The notes below the pieces were generated by a model, which searched no databases, was not told the DNA's origin, and worked only from the letters and a program-made list of their open reading frames with translations. Positions 24,066 through 35,879 of a stretch of DNA of 64,000 bases are shown in pieces (positions within the stretch are counted from its first letter, which is position 1; every line of letters starts with the position of its first letter). The stretch is taken from NCBI RefSeq assembly GCF_000801105.2, contig NC_079516.1, positions 4,526,001-4,590,000 on the forward strand, read 5' to 3'. This stretch comes from Raphanus sativus. Taxonomy: Eukaryota; Streptophyta; Magnoliopsida; Brassicales; Brassicaceae. The position numbers were made by a program, and so were the translations under genes.

Positions 24066-25995
24066 TAGTTATGTTTAAAAAAAAAAAGAATTAAGAGTGT
24101 TGTTTGTGTTTGTGAATATTTTGAAGACTCGGTAGGTTACTAATTATTATATATGAGGAGAAAGTCGATGTGTCCACATGATTTTGGTCTTAGAGCATAT
24201 TTATTGCATGTTTCTTCACTATTATATATCTGGAACACAAAAGCAAACAAAAACAAAAAGATTCTCTGTGCGAGATTGGTTAAAAAATCGAAACACTATA
24301 TGCATGCATATCAGCAAGCTCATGGAGTCATGGTCATCTTGAACTAAAGAGAAATAAAAAAAACTATACTGGCATTTCTAAAAATATCAAAATTAGCACT
24401 AAAAACTATAAAATCCAACAACCTACAATTTATGATATATAATATATAGAACTTAGTTTCTAACATTGGATCAATTCCAAAACACACATAATGCTATTTT
24501 CTGTAAGTGGTATTTTTTTTCCTCAGGGTGATGATATCATCATTAATTCATAAAACTACTATTTTATATATAAGTGAAATCAACTCAATTATAAATCGAT
24601 CAAATTCATATCACATTGATTCCTTGACAATTGGTTCAAGGTTTGTCAATGTTTCTTAAAATCTTTTTTTAATTACTTTCTATGTAATACTTGGGATATA
24701 TGCTATAAATAGATCATATGATAAGGATATAATGTACTATTGGTTATTTTAGCTATATATATACACATAAGTGCAAACAGTATATGATCATCTACTTGTT
24801 TAGATTTACATTGGTAAAAAGAAGAAAGATTTATAACGCCATACCGGAAATTCTAATATTATATATCTAGAAGGTGGACCATATTAATTTTAGTCTCTAT
24901 TAAACATCAATGTTAAATTATCTCAAACTGAAAAAATTAAAAATTAACTCAGAACATTCATGTTGAGATAAATTTTCTTTTTAAAACATGAAATTTCATG
25001 TCTTAAGTAAACGAACATTGCCCATGTTGAACCTTTTTTTTTGAACTTTCTTCTTCTGATGTAATGAATAAAGAAACTCAATTATATGGAGCTCATGCAA
25101 ATTAAGATTTATTAGAAGCTAACGAGTCAACAAGACCAACTCGATCGAATGAACTGTTGGAACTATTTTTTTAGCAATGTATTCATATGCTAAAAATAGA
25201 ATTAGTGTGAATGAGAAATGGAAGTCTAATGTGTGTGATTTGAGAAACTTGTATAAAGTTACAAATATACACATTAGATTTTTGGATTTGGATTTTGATT
25301 TGTTAGTTGGACGTCATGTTCATTAATTTAATCTTATAAACCAAATATATGTGATCTTTTATATTCATAAAATATAAAAAAGAAATCCATTTAAAGTATA
25401 TTATTTTGTTTGAATGAGTCAAATAATAATAATTATACTCTTTAATTTTTTGGTCAAAATGTGAAATGAATTCACATATTAACTGACAAAATTAAAGTCT
25501 ACATTAATGCACCATGGAGGTTTCATTTCTATGTTGAAAATGAAACTTGTGCTTCTCATTATTTTTCTATATAAATGGCTTGTTTGCATGATAGAAAGAA
25601 ATACATAGCAAATACCAAAAGAGAAATCACATTCTCCTATATTGAATAGTCATGTTAGTATTTTTTTTATTTCTTGTGTCTGAGAGTACAACACAAAACT
25701 AGTTTCGCCAGGCTTCTGATAGAGTGAGGCAAATTCAGAAGATTGTTTGCAGTTGTATCCTGGGACTCATTACGTTATCGAACCGTCGCACTACGGGACG
25801 TATTTTGAGTTAAGGAAAGAGATAATATTTCGCCTCTGCAGTTGAATCATCCTTTCTTACTCTTTGATATAATTTTATCATTTTTATTCTTTACAATATC
25901 AGTAATCCGTAGTTTATAAAATACGGTTCTATCATGAACAAGTGCAGAGTGATCAAACAAGACATATTTTTAATTGCAAGGCATCATATAAATGT
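24066..25995. other. Intergenic DNA between the two dioxygenase genes
   Basis: AT-rich spacer with no gene seen. The region just upstream of copy 1 (24066-24150) is its likely leader and promoter. Confidence 0.45.
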
Positions 25996-27472
25996 TTAAA
26001 GGGCACAATAACTCTTGAGACTAGATAGATCTCTCCCTTGGTATTTGTGTTGGACCTGTTGCTGAAGTTCACGTAAGCCTCAAAATCAAAAGTTTATAGA
26101 GACGAGGGATGTTCATCGTCTACTATCTCCTCAGGCGCATTTATGATCAGTCCTTGTCTAGGAGGCGAGAACAGGCAAGCCACATACCGATCTTTCTTTC
26201 CGGTTATAACCACTCGGTGAAGAGGAGGAAACACCCCACCATTCAATAGTAGCTGCAAAAATCCATATTATATACAAGTTAATCACAATAATTAAAGAAT
26301 ATTAAATATTGAAACTTGAGACTCAAGCAATGTTAATTTTAAAGTACATGAAGAGAAGCTCCGGCTATAACAAGGAAAGAAGTATCTTGACACGGCTAGC
26401 TTTGATCCACTCTTCACCATCTTTGGTTTCAATCTCCAAGCCATCTACAACATCGTTCTGGCAAAGTATGCTGAGGAATTGTCTGTCGATATGAGGTTTG
26501 AAACCTAGAGTCTCCTCTGTGTTATCGTCAAGTCCTTTGTATTTGAATATTTGAAGGTGGTTCTTTGCTGAGTTAAGATGTTCCTCGATGTATTTCTCGA
26601 GCCCGAAACTCTCCATGATCATTGTCCTCACCTTCACATTTAGTTCTATCAACTTCTCTCCAAATGACTGAACATTCTTGCTGAATTTATCGCAAATCTT
26701 AATTATTAGTGCTTTGTAATCGAATTCTTCTGTATTGATATCGCTAAATTACTAAAACTAGTACCATATATAATACAAACGGATACAAAAATATGAATAT
26801 GTAAAATCTCCATGCGAAATATGTTAATTTCTGATAAAGGACTTAAAATTAGAAAGTATTATTTAGTGTACTTTTAAGAGATTGCTTTTTGATTTTTATT
26901 ATGAAAATAGATATTTTTTTTTTAATTTTAGATACAACAAAAAACTAAAAATACAACAAAAACCAAATACTATAATTTATACTAACAAATACTAGCCAAA
27001 TACAAAAAGCCAAAATACTATTCTAAGAACTACAAATATTCATGGCCAATTTTTTTCTTAACATGAACATAACTGTATAAGATGGGAACCTGAAAGGGGT
27101 GTTGCCTTGAGGCCAAAGCTTGTGAGTCAAGTCATCGACAACCTCAGGACTATCTACACCGTAGAAGCCCATACCTTCGTATAAAGGCATAGTCGGAATC
27201 GTCAAGTACCCTTTGTAAATTAATTCGTTTGACTTTGTGCTTAGTTTCGTCTCTAGTGGTAAATTAAAAGCCTCCTCCGTGGCCTTGAAAATAGCTTTCC
27301 TTAGCTCCATGGAAGCTCCATCGAACGTGGCCTCGAAACATCCGTACTCTTCAAGGGCTGCTCGGACTTGAGCTCTCACTGAGTCCCACTCGGGAGTTTC
27401 TGGTTTGAGATCTCCACTAGAGAAGTCAATGACCGGGAGAGAAAGGGGAGATTGGGCTTTGGAAGTCATCAT
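25996..27472 (-). pseudogene. AOP-like 2-oxoglutarate/Fe(II) dioxygenase, copy 2, frame-broken
   Basis: Tandem paralogue of copy 1 in the same orientation. Exons 27472-27090, 26680-26348 and 26252-25996. Start MMTSKAQSPLSLPVIDFSSG; exon 1 joins exon 2 in frame (TPF-S-KNVQSFGEKLIELN). The ligand motif is KPHIDRQF and the distal part LHRVVITGKKDRYVACLF. One base is missing at 26397 (an A of the second lysine codon of the WIKAK motif), giving a stop within a few codons. In exon 3 an extra C in the DDEHP-R-L segment and a missing T just after break the frame again before the ancestral end SSLKSYCAL. With at least three disruptions it is a clear pseudogene, older than copy 1. Confidence 0.82.
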
Positions 27473-27544
27473 CAGTACTTTTGGTACTTCCTTTAATTTA
27501 CTGGTTTACTTCTTTTTATTAAAGGTCTGTCGGCTTAATTAAAG

Positions 27545-27939
27545 CTAGATCTTAACCCGCCCAACCGGGCGGGTATTTATTTATGTTTTTAGTTTTTATT
27601 TATAAATGATATATTTGTAATATTTAAACATAAATTTAGATTGAAAATTAATATTTGTAGTTATAATAAAAATTAAAAGTTTTAAAAATATTTTGATATA
27701 AATTTTAAATTCCTAATTAAAATAATATAGAGATGAGTCATAATTTTTTCCAATTCTAAAATCTTAGCACTATTAATAAAAAATAAAATAATTTTTAAAT
27801 AAATAAAATATATAACATATTTGAAATTAAAATAAATTTGTTAAAAAAAATCTTACGCCATTGTTGTTTATTTCTATAGTTTGACCCGCGGCCGTATAAA
27901 TATTTGCTTTCACTTCAATTTTTTTCCTTTGTTCTAATG

Positions 27940-27975
<36 letters not shown>

Positions 27976-28495
27976 AAATTAATATGTATTACATAATTGT
28001 TAGGATACAATTTTAAAACAAAAATTTTATTTATTACTTTAAATAATTATATTATGTGATTTTGATCGTCTATTACATCACAGTGTATCATATAAAAATA
28101 TAATATTTATAACTAATTGGACTTATATTATAAAAGTGTTATACTAACATTTTATAAATAAAATATTTTATATTTTATTATATTTTATTTATATGAATAT
28201 ATAAATTGATTTTGATGTGTGATTTTTTTTCTATTATTTTTATTAATAAATATTGAAAAATATTTAATGTTAACAAAAATCTATAAAGAAATTTATTTTG
28301 GTTAAGATTCATTCTATTAAAGAAATCTATTATTTAAATAAGGAAAAGACATTAAATACTTAAATCTATCATTTAAAAAAGGAAAAGACAAAATTCTCTA
28401 CTATCTTTGTTACCAAACAAAATTTAATTTTTTTTAAAGACTCCTATCCCTATTACCAAACAAAGCTTAAAATACTTCTACTTTAATAAGATAGA
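27545..28495 (-). mobile_element. Non-autonomous Helitron, minus strand, with TA/TG microsatellite
   Basis: Minus strand: starts TCTATCTTATTAAAGTAG at 28495 and ends with hairpin CCCGCCCGGTTGGGCGGG plus CTAG at 27545-27548. About 951 bases, very AT-rich. It holds a (TA)n(TG)n tract at about 27941-27974. It lies only about 70 bases upstream of the dioxygenase copy 2 start codon. Confidence 0.8.
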
Positions 28496-29028
28496 TGTGT
28501 ATCTATAGTTTCTTAGTAAAATATATTAAAAAGATTCTGACCATGTGCGTTTTAGTAAGCTAATAATGGCTTGGTTATTATATTGCAAGAAAAATTGACG
28601 TTCTACCTAATCAATGGAGTACAGTCCAGCAGTCCCATTATAATTCACATGTGATGAATCACGGGTCCTGCTAAAATATAGCTAACTAACAGTGTGTTAG
28701 GTGAATGTAACTATATAATAATGGAGAAAGTTGAAATTCTGTAAGTGCGATTTGTTTAACAAATAGTGTAAGATTTTTGTTATTACAAGCTCAAGAGTCA
28801 ACAGACCAAGTTTGGCCAAATATATGGAGAGAGTGTTCTTTATGTATCCCCCGTGATCGATGTCACATCATTGCAACTTACAGAAAAAGGCCAGGCCTAA
28901 ACGGCCCAAAAGGCCCATTTGAACACCCCAACCGAACCTAGTTTAGCTTTAAGCCGATATTCTGTCTGATTCAGCGAGTCGATTCGATATATAACGCTGG
29001 AAGCTGGGAACTGAGATTGGTGTACAAC
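28496..29028. other. Intergenic DNA, no gene seen
   Basis: No gene recognised. The last 150 bases may be the old 5' flank of the PPR relic. Confidence 0.4.
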
Positions 29029-30120
29029 ATGTCGTCGGTTCCACCCACAGTAGCGAAGAGATTCGTCACAAGATTCTCAACTACTATAACAAGACGTCAC
29101 CTTTCTCTGACAAAAATAAAAATATTCTCCCAGAATATGAGACCACTGTTGAGAGGTTTGGTATTTCGAGAAGGGAGAGGTCAGTGCGGAGGCTGGGTGA
29201 GCCCGTTGTAAGGATAATGGAAAACTTCAAAAGGAGGAGAAACTTGAAAGACTTGCTTGATTACGAACATAGAGTGGATGATCGCTTTGTTTGTTCAGTT
29301 CTCGACATGGGCGTTGACGTGATTGCCAAGATTACGTTTTAAAAGTGGGGCTGGTAGAAGTGGAAACTTTCAACCTAACCACTCCACCTACATGGCCTTT
29401 CTACATTGCCTTGAAGAAGAGGCTAGGAATCTTGATGGTAATTCTGATGATGCGACACAGAGTGTATACACCACACTGTTGGGATTATACTTTAAGTTTG
29501 GTACGGTTGAGGTGTTAATAAAGGTCCCGCGAGTGTGGCAGTACATTGATGCGTACGATGCTCTGATTGAGACTCTATTTGAGTCCAATGCACCTGATTC
29601 AGAGGTGATGTATTTGTTTGATTAAATGAAGTCAGACGGTACTGTTTCCCCTACTACATATATACACTTACTCAGTCCTTATAGATGGCTTTTGTAAAAG
29701 AAACAGAGTGGACAAGGCTCTGTCGCTTCTTGAGGAGATGGATGAGGGAGGTCTCCCTCCTTTTCCTCCAGTGTATTGCAGCTTCATAAACTTTCTTGGA
29801 GAGGCAAATGATGAGCTATCTAAGGAAGTTAAAGAGAATCTCGGAAATGTCATGACCAAACATTTTGGGAAACATGGAAAGCTCAAGGAAGCTGTTGTTG
29901 TGGATCTTCTCAAGGACCAAGGAAAAAGTGGTCTTGATGTCAATGAGCTTATGTCAGGAATGGTGAAGGGTGGAAGCTAATTTGTTTCTTACAAAGACTG
30001 GGCTTTGCTAGAGAAAAGTTTGAAACTATGAAAGTAATCTGGGATTATGGTATCACTTATAATAACTCTTTTTGGATGTTTCCTACATGCTGGAATGTTT
30101 AAGGAGATGATTGATGAATG
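29029..30120 (+). pseudogene. Pentatricopeptide-repeat (PPR) protein relic, At3g16010-like
   Basis: Plus-strand pieces from several frames read like a P-class PPR protein: an N-terminus [19 protein letters not shown], then [58 protein letters not shown], then [35 protein letters not shown] and a scrap to about 30120. Several internal repeats are missing compared with the roughly 640-residue family member, and stops or frameshifts lie near 29340, 29625 and 29981. PPR proteins bind organellar RNA; this copy cannot. Repeats lost internally suggest deletion between similar units. Confidence 0.78.
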
Positions 30121-31135
30121 ATGATTTGGCAGAATTTTTTCCGGAAATGTCATGTCCTTATCACAGATTTTGTTTCCTCTTCTGCAGACGTACATACCAG
30201 TTCTCATACACTAGAGATCAAACAAAACATGTACTAGAGCTCAAACAAAACATATATATGAAATTTTTCTCTGGCATTACTTAGTTAACATTCTTAGTGG
30301 ACCTTATACATGACTCAATATCAAATCACATGTGGCAACTAAAAAGCTCAATATACAATGTCGGCCGAATATACTCAACATGGGACAAGAGTGTCAAGCA
30401 GATTATTTTAAAACACTCTCGTGACCATTGAATTAACAAAAAAAAATTAAATCATATTCAAAATAAAGTTATATCGTATGTGCTCAACCAAAACAAATAG
30501 TTTTTTTTTTTATAAAAAACATATAATCAAACAAATATCGGTTATAAATTTATCTTGTTAAAAGATAAGTTTAAATGATAAAATCATCAACGGTTAGTTA
30601 ACAAAAAAAAATCAGTCATCATCTGCATAATATATAATCATTCACCACAAAAATCAAGTTTGCTTTAGGCATTAAAAATCCTAGAAAATCTTGTACATAT
30701 ATTTGACGGTATGACTTGCTCTAATCAATACTCCTTTTTCATCTCACAATTTTAAAAGTTCGAAACAAAAAAAAAACTGTATATATATCACAAGAAGAAA
30801 CCTAACTCCATTTAAGTGGAAAATATGAAGGAGGAGCGTGTGTCCAAGGTGGCATGTAGCCGTTACACTCCCACAAGCCGTTCCCATGCTTACGTGGCCA
30901 CGACTTTTTAAATTCTCGTCTCCCACAGCTATTTTAATTATAATAAAAAAATAAGATATGGTCGTCGTGAAATTAACGACAGAAATTAAAATCCGACCGT
31001 TGTTTGAGTTCATCTTCTTCTTGCCCGAAACAGAACTAACTCACATTCCCAAAAAAGCTTCCTTTTTTTTTTCTTTGTCTACACAAAACCTAGAGAGAAA
31101 ACAGTTGATCTTGCTCTTCTCTTGGACGACCAAAG
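30121..31135. other. Intergenic DNA and 5' flank of the coiled-coil gene
   Basis: AT-rich, no gene seen to about 30750. The last 200 bases, with CT-rich runs at 31060-31130, are probably the promoter and leader of the next gene. Confidence 0.4.
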
Positions 31136-33564
31136 ATGTTGGGAGATTACGATATAACGGAGGAAGACATGGTCATCGATGAAGCTCAAGGCTACCCTTT
31201 AGCTTACGCGAAGATCTGTCGCGATTTCAATACTTATCCGTACAGAAACGGACCTCCTTTCACCTTCACACCCTACATTCTTCAGCAGAACGAGGTAATT
31301 AATTAATCTGATAAAAATCATATATTAGCCAAGATCGAAAAGTTTGATCCTTACATACTTTTGTGTGTGTCTATTGTTTGTCCTGAAGATGTCAAGATGC
31401 AGAGAAGCAGATCAGATGTTCCCTGTAATAGATCCGAAAGCAAGACCAACTACAAAACCAAAAATCTTCTTAAGTCTACTCTGGAAACAACTCAATCATC
31501 TAGGGTAAGGAATGACTCATTCATACATTAACAGGTCCTGAGTATAGGCTAGTGAAGCATTTATATGTATAAATATATTTTATATGTATCCAAATTTGTA
31601 AATAAATAAAAAAATGATTGTAATTTTGTAGAAATGCTGGGTTTGATCCAGCTGTGATACGGATAGATCCATATGGGAATGTTGTCTACTTCCACGCTGA
31701 TTCAGCTTCTCCTCTCGCTTGGAGTTTTGATCATTGGTTCCCTTGCTCAAGTAACAACACACATCCTCCTCAAGTTTCATCTCTCTCTCTCCACTTTTAG
31801 GGTTTCTGATTTGATTAAAAAGATTTTTGAATTTTTTAAATGTAGGAGGAGGTTTAACAGTAGCAAGCAACCTAAGGATAGTGCAGTGGCAAGCACGCAA
31901 GAACAAGAAGGACAAACTCGAGTTCCTCGTCCCCTGGTGGGATCTCCAGGTCGGCATCTCGGTGAGCCAGTTCCTCTCCATCTTCTCCTCCTCCGCTTCG
32001 AGCTCAGATTTCAAGAAGAGAGCGTTTGCCTTCTTGTTCAAGGAAGGCGAAACCGAGGAGCTCAACGGCTCTCAAACAGTCGACTCCCATCGTTTCCCAA
32101 ACCATTTCGTCGAGTCAAAAGACAAGTTCGGTGTCGCCTCGGCTGCAGTTGTTGCTGTCTCGCCTTATGACCCTTCGTTGGTGCTGAGATCGCTTGATCA
32201 CAACCGTCAGACACCTGCAGCGAGGAAGGTGAAGAAGGAGACTCCGTATCAAGCCATTGTTGCTGCTAGGGACTCGCTGAGACAACGAGAGGAAGTAGTG
32301 AGAGTGGAGATGAGGAAGTTGGATGATGAAGTGAATGATTTGAAGAGGAAGAACGGTGAAGAGCAGGTTAGTATTCAGGAGCTTGAGAGCGAGCTTGTTA
32401 AGCGGAGGAGAAGAGCTGAGAAGTGCAGGAGAGTGGCGGAAGCTCAGTGCTCTTATAGGAACACGCTCGAGAAGATGATCCGTGATGCTATGCACCAGTA
32501 AGAGAGATTCTTGATCTTCTGTATATGTTTTTAGCTTCAGTGTTCTTTAACTTTTGTTTTTTTTTTGTAGGAGTGTTGTGTATAAGGAGCAGGTGAGGTT
32601 GAACCAGGCGGCCAGTGGGGCACTGATGGCGAGATTAGAGGCGCAGAAGGCGATTTGTGATGGTTCAGAGAAGGAGCTTCACAAGAAGTTTAAAGAAAGG
32701 GAGGAGCTGGAGAGTCGAGTGAGGCCTGAAGTGGAGAAAGCAAGGAAAAGAACAAGACTCTTGATGAAGGATGAAGATGACTTGTTGTTGCTGGAGGATA
32801 GAGATAAGAAGCTGTCTTTGTATCTTCCTGGTACAAGTCAAGATACGTCAATACAAAAGGAGTTGAGAGTATACCTTGAAGAAGAACATTCCGAGGCTAA
32901 AACTCAGAAGCATCATGGGGAAATAAAGGAAGTGGAAGAGGAGGAGGAGAAGAATCAAGAGGTGTCTGAGAGATCTCTTGTTAAGTTAGAAGAAGGGAAG
33001 AGAAGCAGCAGAAGCTTTAGAGCATTACCTGTATTCAAGGAACCAGAGAGTGAGGAGGAAGATGAGGAAAGCAGGAGAGAGAGAGGGAAAGGGAACGTTG
33101 AGAAGTGGCTCCATGTTTTACTGGAAAACAACAGTAAAGCTGAAAGAAGCAAAGAGATTGATGAGATGATAGAGAAACTAGACCACAAGTTCCCTCTACT
33201 TGAAAAGGTTAACGAAGAAGAAGAAGAAGAAGAAGAAGATGTGGCTGCTGAGGAGGCCAAGAAGGTGGTGGAAACAAGAGGTGAAAGCAGCAGCTCACGT
33301 AGAAGCAGAACGAGTTTTGATTTGAAGAACACACCGGAGAAGAGCGGGAGAGATAAAGTGGTGAAGAGATCAGAGAGTGCTAGAGTTTTCAGAAGGATTC
33401 CATCATCACCTTCACTCTTCTTTGGTAGAATGAAAAAGGGAAATGACCTCGTCAGGAAGAAGCCAGTGGTGGTTTCAGGTCAGGACGATGAGAACGAGTA
33501 TCTCGTTAAGAACAACTTCATCAAGTCATCTTTCCAAACAATCAAACGAGCTGTCAAGTTCTAG
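31136..33564 (+). CDS. Coiled-coil, acidic protein with an N-terminal HNH-like motif
   Basis: Five exons, all with GT-AG borders and continuous phase: 31136-31294, 31389-31504, 31632-31750, 31846-32497, 32581 corrected to 32571-33564; 679 residues. The N-terminal 220 residues look globular and include DPYGNVVYFHAD and then FDHWFPCSRGG...SNLRIVQ (D125, H126, G133, G134, N140, L141, followed by a basic KNKK at 150-153). This spacing resembles the HNH ββα-metal fold, although no matching zinc cysteines are seen. Residues about 270-400 are heptad-rich coiled coil with many Arg, Glu and Lys. The rest is acidic and low-complexity (EEEEEEEE near 550), ending in a Ser/Arg-rich tail. It resembles proteins annotated 'trichohyalin' in Arabidopsis (perhaps At3g15550). 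The function is unknown. It is convergent with the H2A.Z gene. Confidence 0.8.
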
Positions 33565-33934
33565 ACCAATGTATTATGTCTTCATAATATTGCATTTGTT
33601 CTATTATTGTGTGATCAAATATTGTTTTTGTGTGTGTATAAAAAGACTTCCCTCATTGTTTTGCTCTCCTTCATGTGTAATAATAACAGCTTGTTGTGTT
33701 GTTTTTTCATTAATAGTTATCAAAGTCAAGTCTCTTCTTAGATTGGTCATATCTTATGCAGCTGTTTCCACATGATCAAACACCAAAACACTAATCAGAA
33801 ACGAGAGAAACAAGTCACACTTGAGTCTTAAACAAACAAACAAACAGACAATCTCCACTAGTATCTTAAAACATAGACCACTATTTAACAAAAAGGAGGT
33901 CCAAAAGAGACAGAGTTGATGAGGTAGAGAGGAG

Positions 33935-34629
33935 CTATTCTTGGCCGGATTTGTTGATGAGGGACTTGTGAATGTGAGGAATGACACCACCACCAGCGAT
34001 AGTTCCTTTGATGAGAGTATCGAGCTCTTCGTCACCGCGAATAGCGAGCTGAAGATGCCTGGGTGTGATACGCTTCACTTTAAGATCCTTGCTCGCGTTA
34101 CCAGCGAGCTCCAAGACTTCCGCGGTCAGATACTCCAAAATAGCGGCTGTGTAAACGGCCGCGGTTGCGCCGACGCGTCCGTGAGCGGTTGACCTTCCTT
34201 TCAGCAGTCTGTGGACTCTCCCAACTGGAAACTGCAAAACAAAAGGGACAGAGAAATAGAAACATGTGTTTTTTTGTCAGGATGCTGATGCTATGGTGAC
34301 ATAAAGATTCAACAGTATTATTAAATATTGCCTAACGTTTCTTCTAGACAGTTCGTCAAAATCTACTGGGAAAAATCTCAGGAACTAGAACAGAGGATGA
34401 ACTCAACTCCAATCTCTAGACTATTATAATAAATCAACATCAGAATATTCAGAGAGTCTCGCAGATCCGTGACTTATACGTTTCACACATCCCAAGAGAA
34501 GTAAGAGAGAGAGAGAGAGACCTGAAGACCAGCACGAGAAGAGCGAGTAGTGGGTTTCTTCTTGTCTTTGTCCTTGTCGTTACCGCTTGATTTCCCCATT
34601 ATCGGCCCTTTCGCTCCTTTTCCTGACAT
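33935..34629 (-). CDS. HTA9: Histone H2A.Z variant (HTA9-like)
   Basis: Exon 1 34629-34522 and exon 2 34231-33935 encode 134 residues. The tail [20 protein letters not shown] leads into [20 protein letters not shown] and the histone fold. H2A.Z markers are present: the extended Lys-rich tail, the LRGDEEL-type acidic patch (here [12 protein letters not shown]), and the docking-domain end [16 protein letters not shown]. The protein lacks the SQ(E/D)F end of H2A.X and the SPKK tail of class W H2A. H2A.Z replaces H2A around promoters, marking responsive genes and temperature response, and is deposited by the SWR1 complex. Closest recalled match is HTA9 (At1g52740); HTA8 and HTA11 differ in the tail. 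The stop is 371 bases from that of the coiled-coil gene, tail to tail. Confidence 0.93.
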
Positions 34630-35879
34630 TTTCCCCGCCTTAAAAAACAGTCACACCAGTGTCTTACACGAAGAGATATAGAGAGAGAGATCCGGACCGG
34701 ATAAAATCTATATTATAATGAGGGAGTTTCACTCCTGTATAAGGGACACGTGGCATCACATTAAATATTTATCTCCCGTCGAGTGGGCTTTAATGTTTTT
34801 TCGACCCGTGAACATCATATGGTCAATTCATGTTTTGTCTGTTGCTGGGCTTTCCATTTGGCCCGTTAATCTTTAGAGTTTCCTGCTTCATCTTTCTCAT
34901 TCTCTGTCGGCTCCAGCTTCCCGAAAGTTCCTTTTTTACTCGATCTGTTCGACTCCTCCACGTTCTCCACTGATGTTGCGATTCCTCTTCCTGTAATATG
35001 TGTTATATATTCAAGATGAGTGGGCTTTAACCTGAAGTTGAGATATATCTACGTTCTCTGTAACCGAATATTCACATTCAAAGCGATCATATTGCCCGAC
35101 AGAGATATTGCCCACTGATTTTTAATCTTCTTCTTCCTCCCACGGGTGTACTCTCTTTCTCTGTTGTTTCGTGTAGATCTTTAGCGGTGGTGATGGCGAG
35201 GCTGTCGCAGAGATTATTACTGCGAGGAAATGGTCGACATTGATGCTGGTTCATGGTGACGATCTTTCTCTTGATGCTTTTGGATTTTGGGGTTTTCTCT
35301 CTTCTGATTAATAACAACGACGAATCTTCTCTGATGGATCTCTCTTATTTCCGACGAGCTGCGACTGAGAGGTGCCTGAACCCTTGGTCTGTCTGAGACT
35401 ATTTTGTTTCATCGGAATGATGTTTTTGAGTCAAATTGTTTTCATTATTTTTTATCGTATTCAGAGGTGAGGAGGGACTTGGGAAGAGAGGAGATCAGTG
35501 GACTGAAGTGCTCTCTTGGAAATCTAGAGCTTTCGTCTGCCACAACTTCTTGGTTTGTCTTCTTATTTCAAACGAAACTCTTACAGTGAAATGTTTTAGC
35601 GTCTGTTATGTCTGATGCATGTTTGAAACTAAAAGTCGAAATATTTGATTTATTAAAATATGTATTGTTGACGTTGACCAGTCGAAGGAAGAATGTTAGT
35701 ATCTTGCCAAACCACATATGGTTAAGTCAACTGTTGTTGATAGCCAGACCTGGAAGAGCAAAGAGAGCAGGTTCGTTTTCGTTTCAGCTCTCATAGATCA
35801 TGAATTGATGATGATGCTTCATGTCTGAGAAAGTAAAAAAAAAAGAAATGCTTTTCTGAATCCACGAGCATTGTGTATT
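34630..35879. other. Intergenic DNA with unassigned frames
   Basis: Contains the H2A.Z promoter (34630-34750). Beyond it, balanced base composition and short plus-strand frames (for example at 35404-35589 and 35608-35796) suggest gene scraps belonging to the chimeric relic downstream, but no family could be named. Confidence 0.35.

Noticed and set aside
22578..27472. Calling the two dioxygenases as functional genes
   Set aside because: Both need at least two frame corrections to read through the catalytic domain. Until resequenced they are better described as pseudogenes.
27930..27980. The TA/TG tract as a regulatory site
   Set aside because: A simple microsatellite inside a Helitron; nothing ties it to regulation.
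31136..33564. A minus-strand 125-codon Ser/Leu-rich frame at 32955-33332 and similar antisense frames
   Set aside because: They mirror the acidic Glu/Lys-rich coding strand; typical shadows with no independent evidence.
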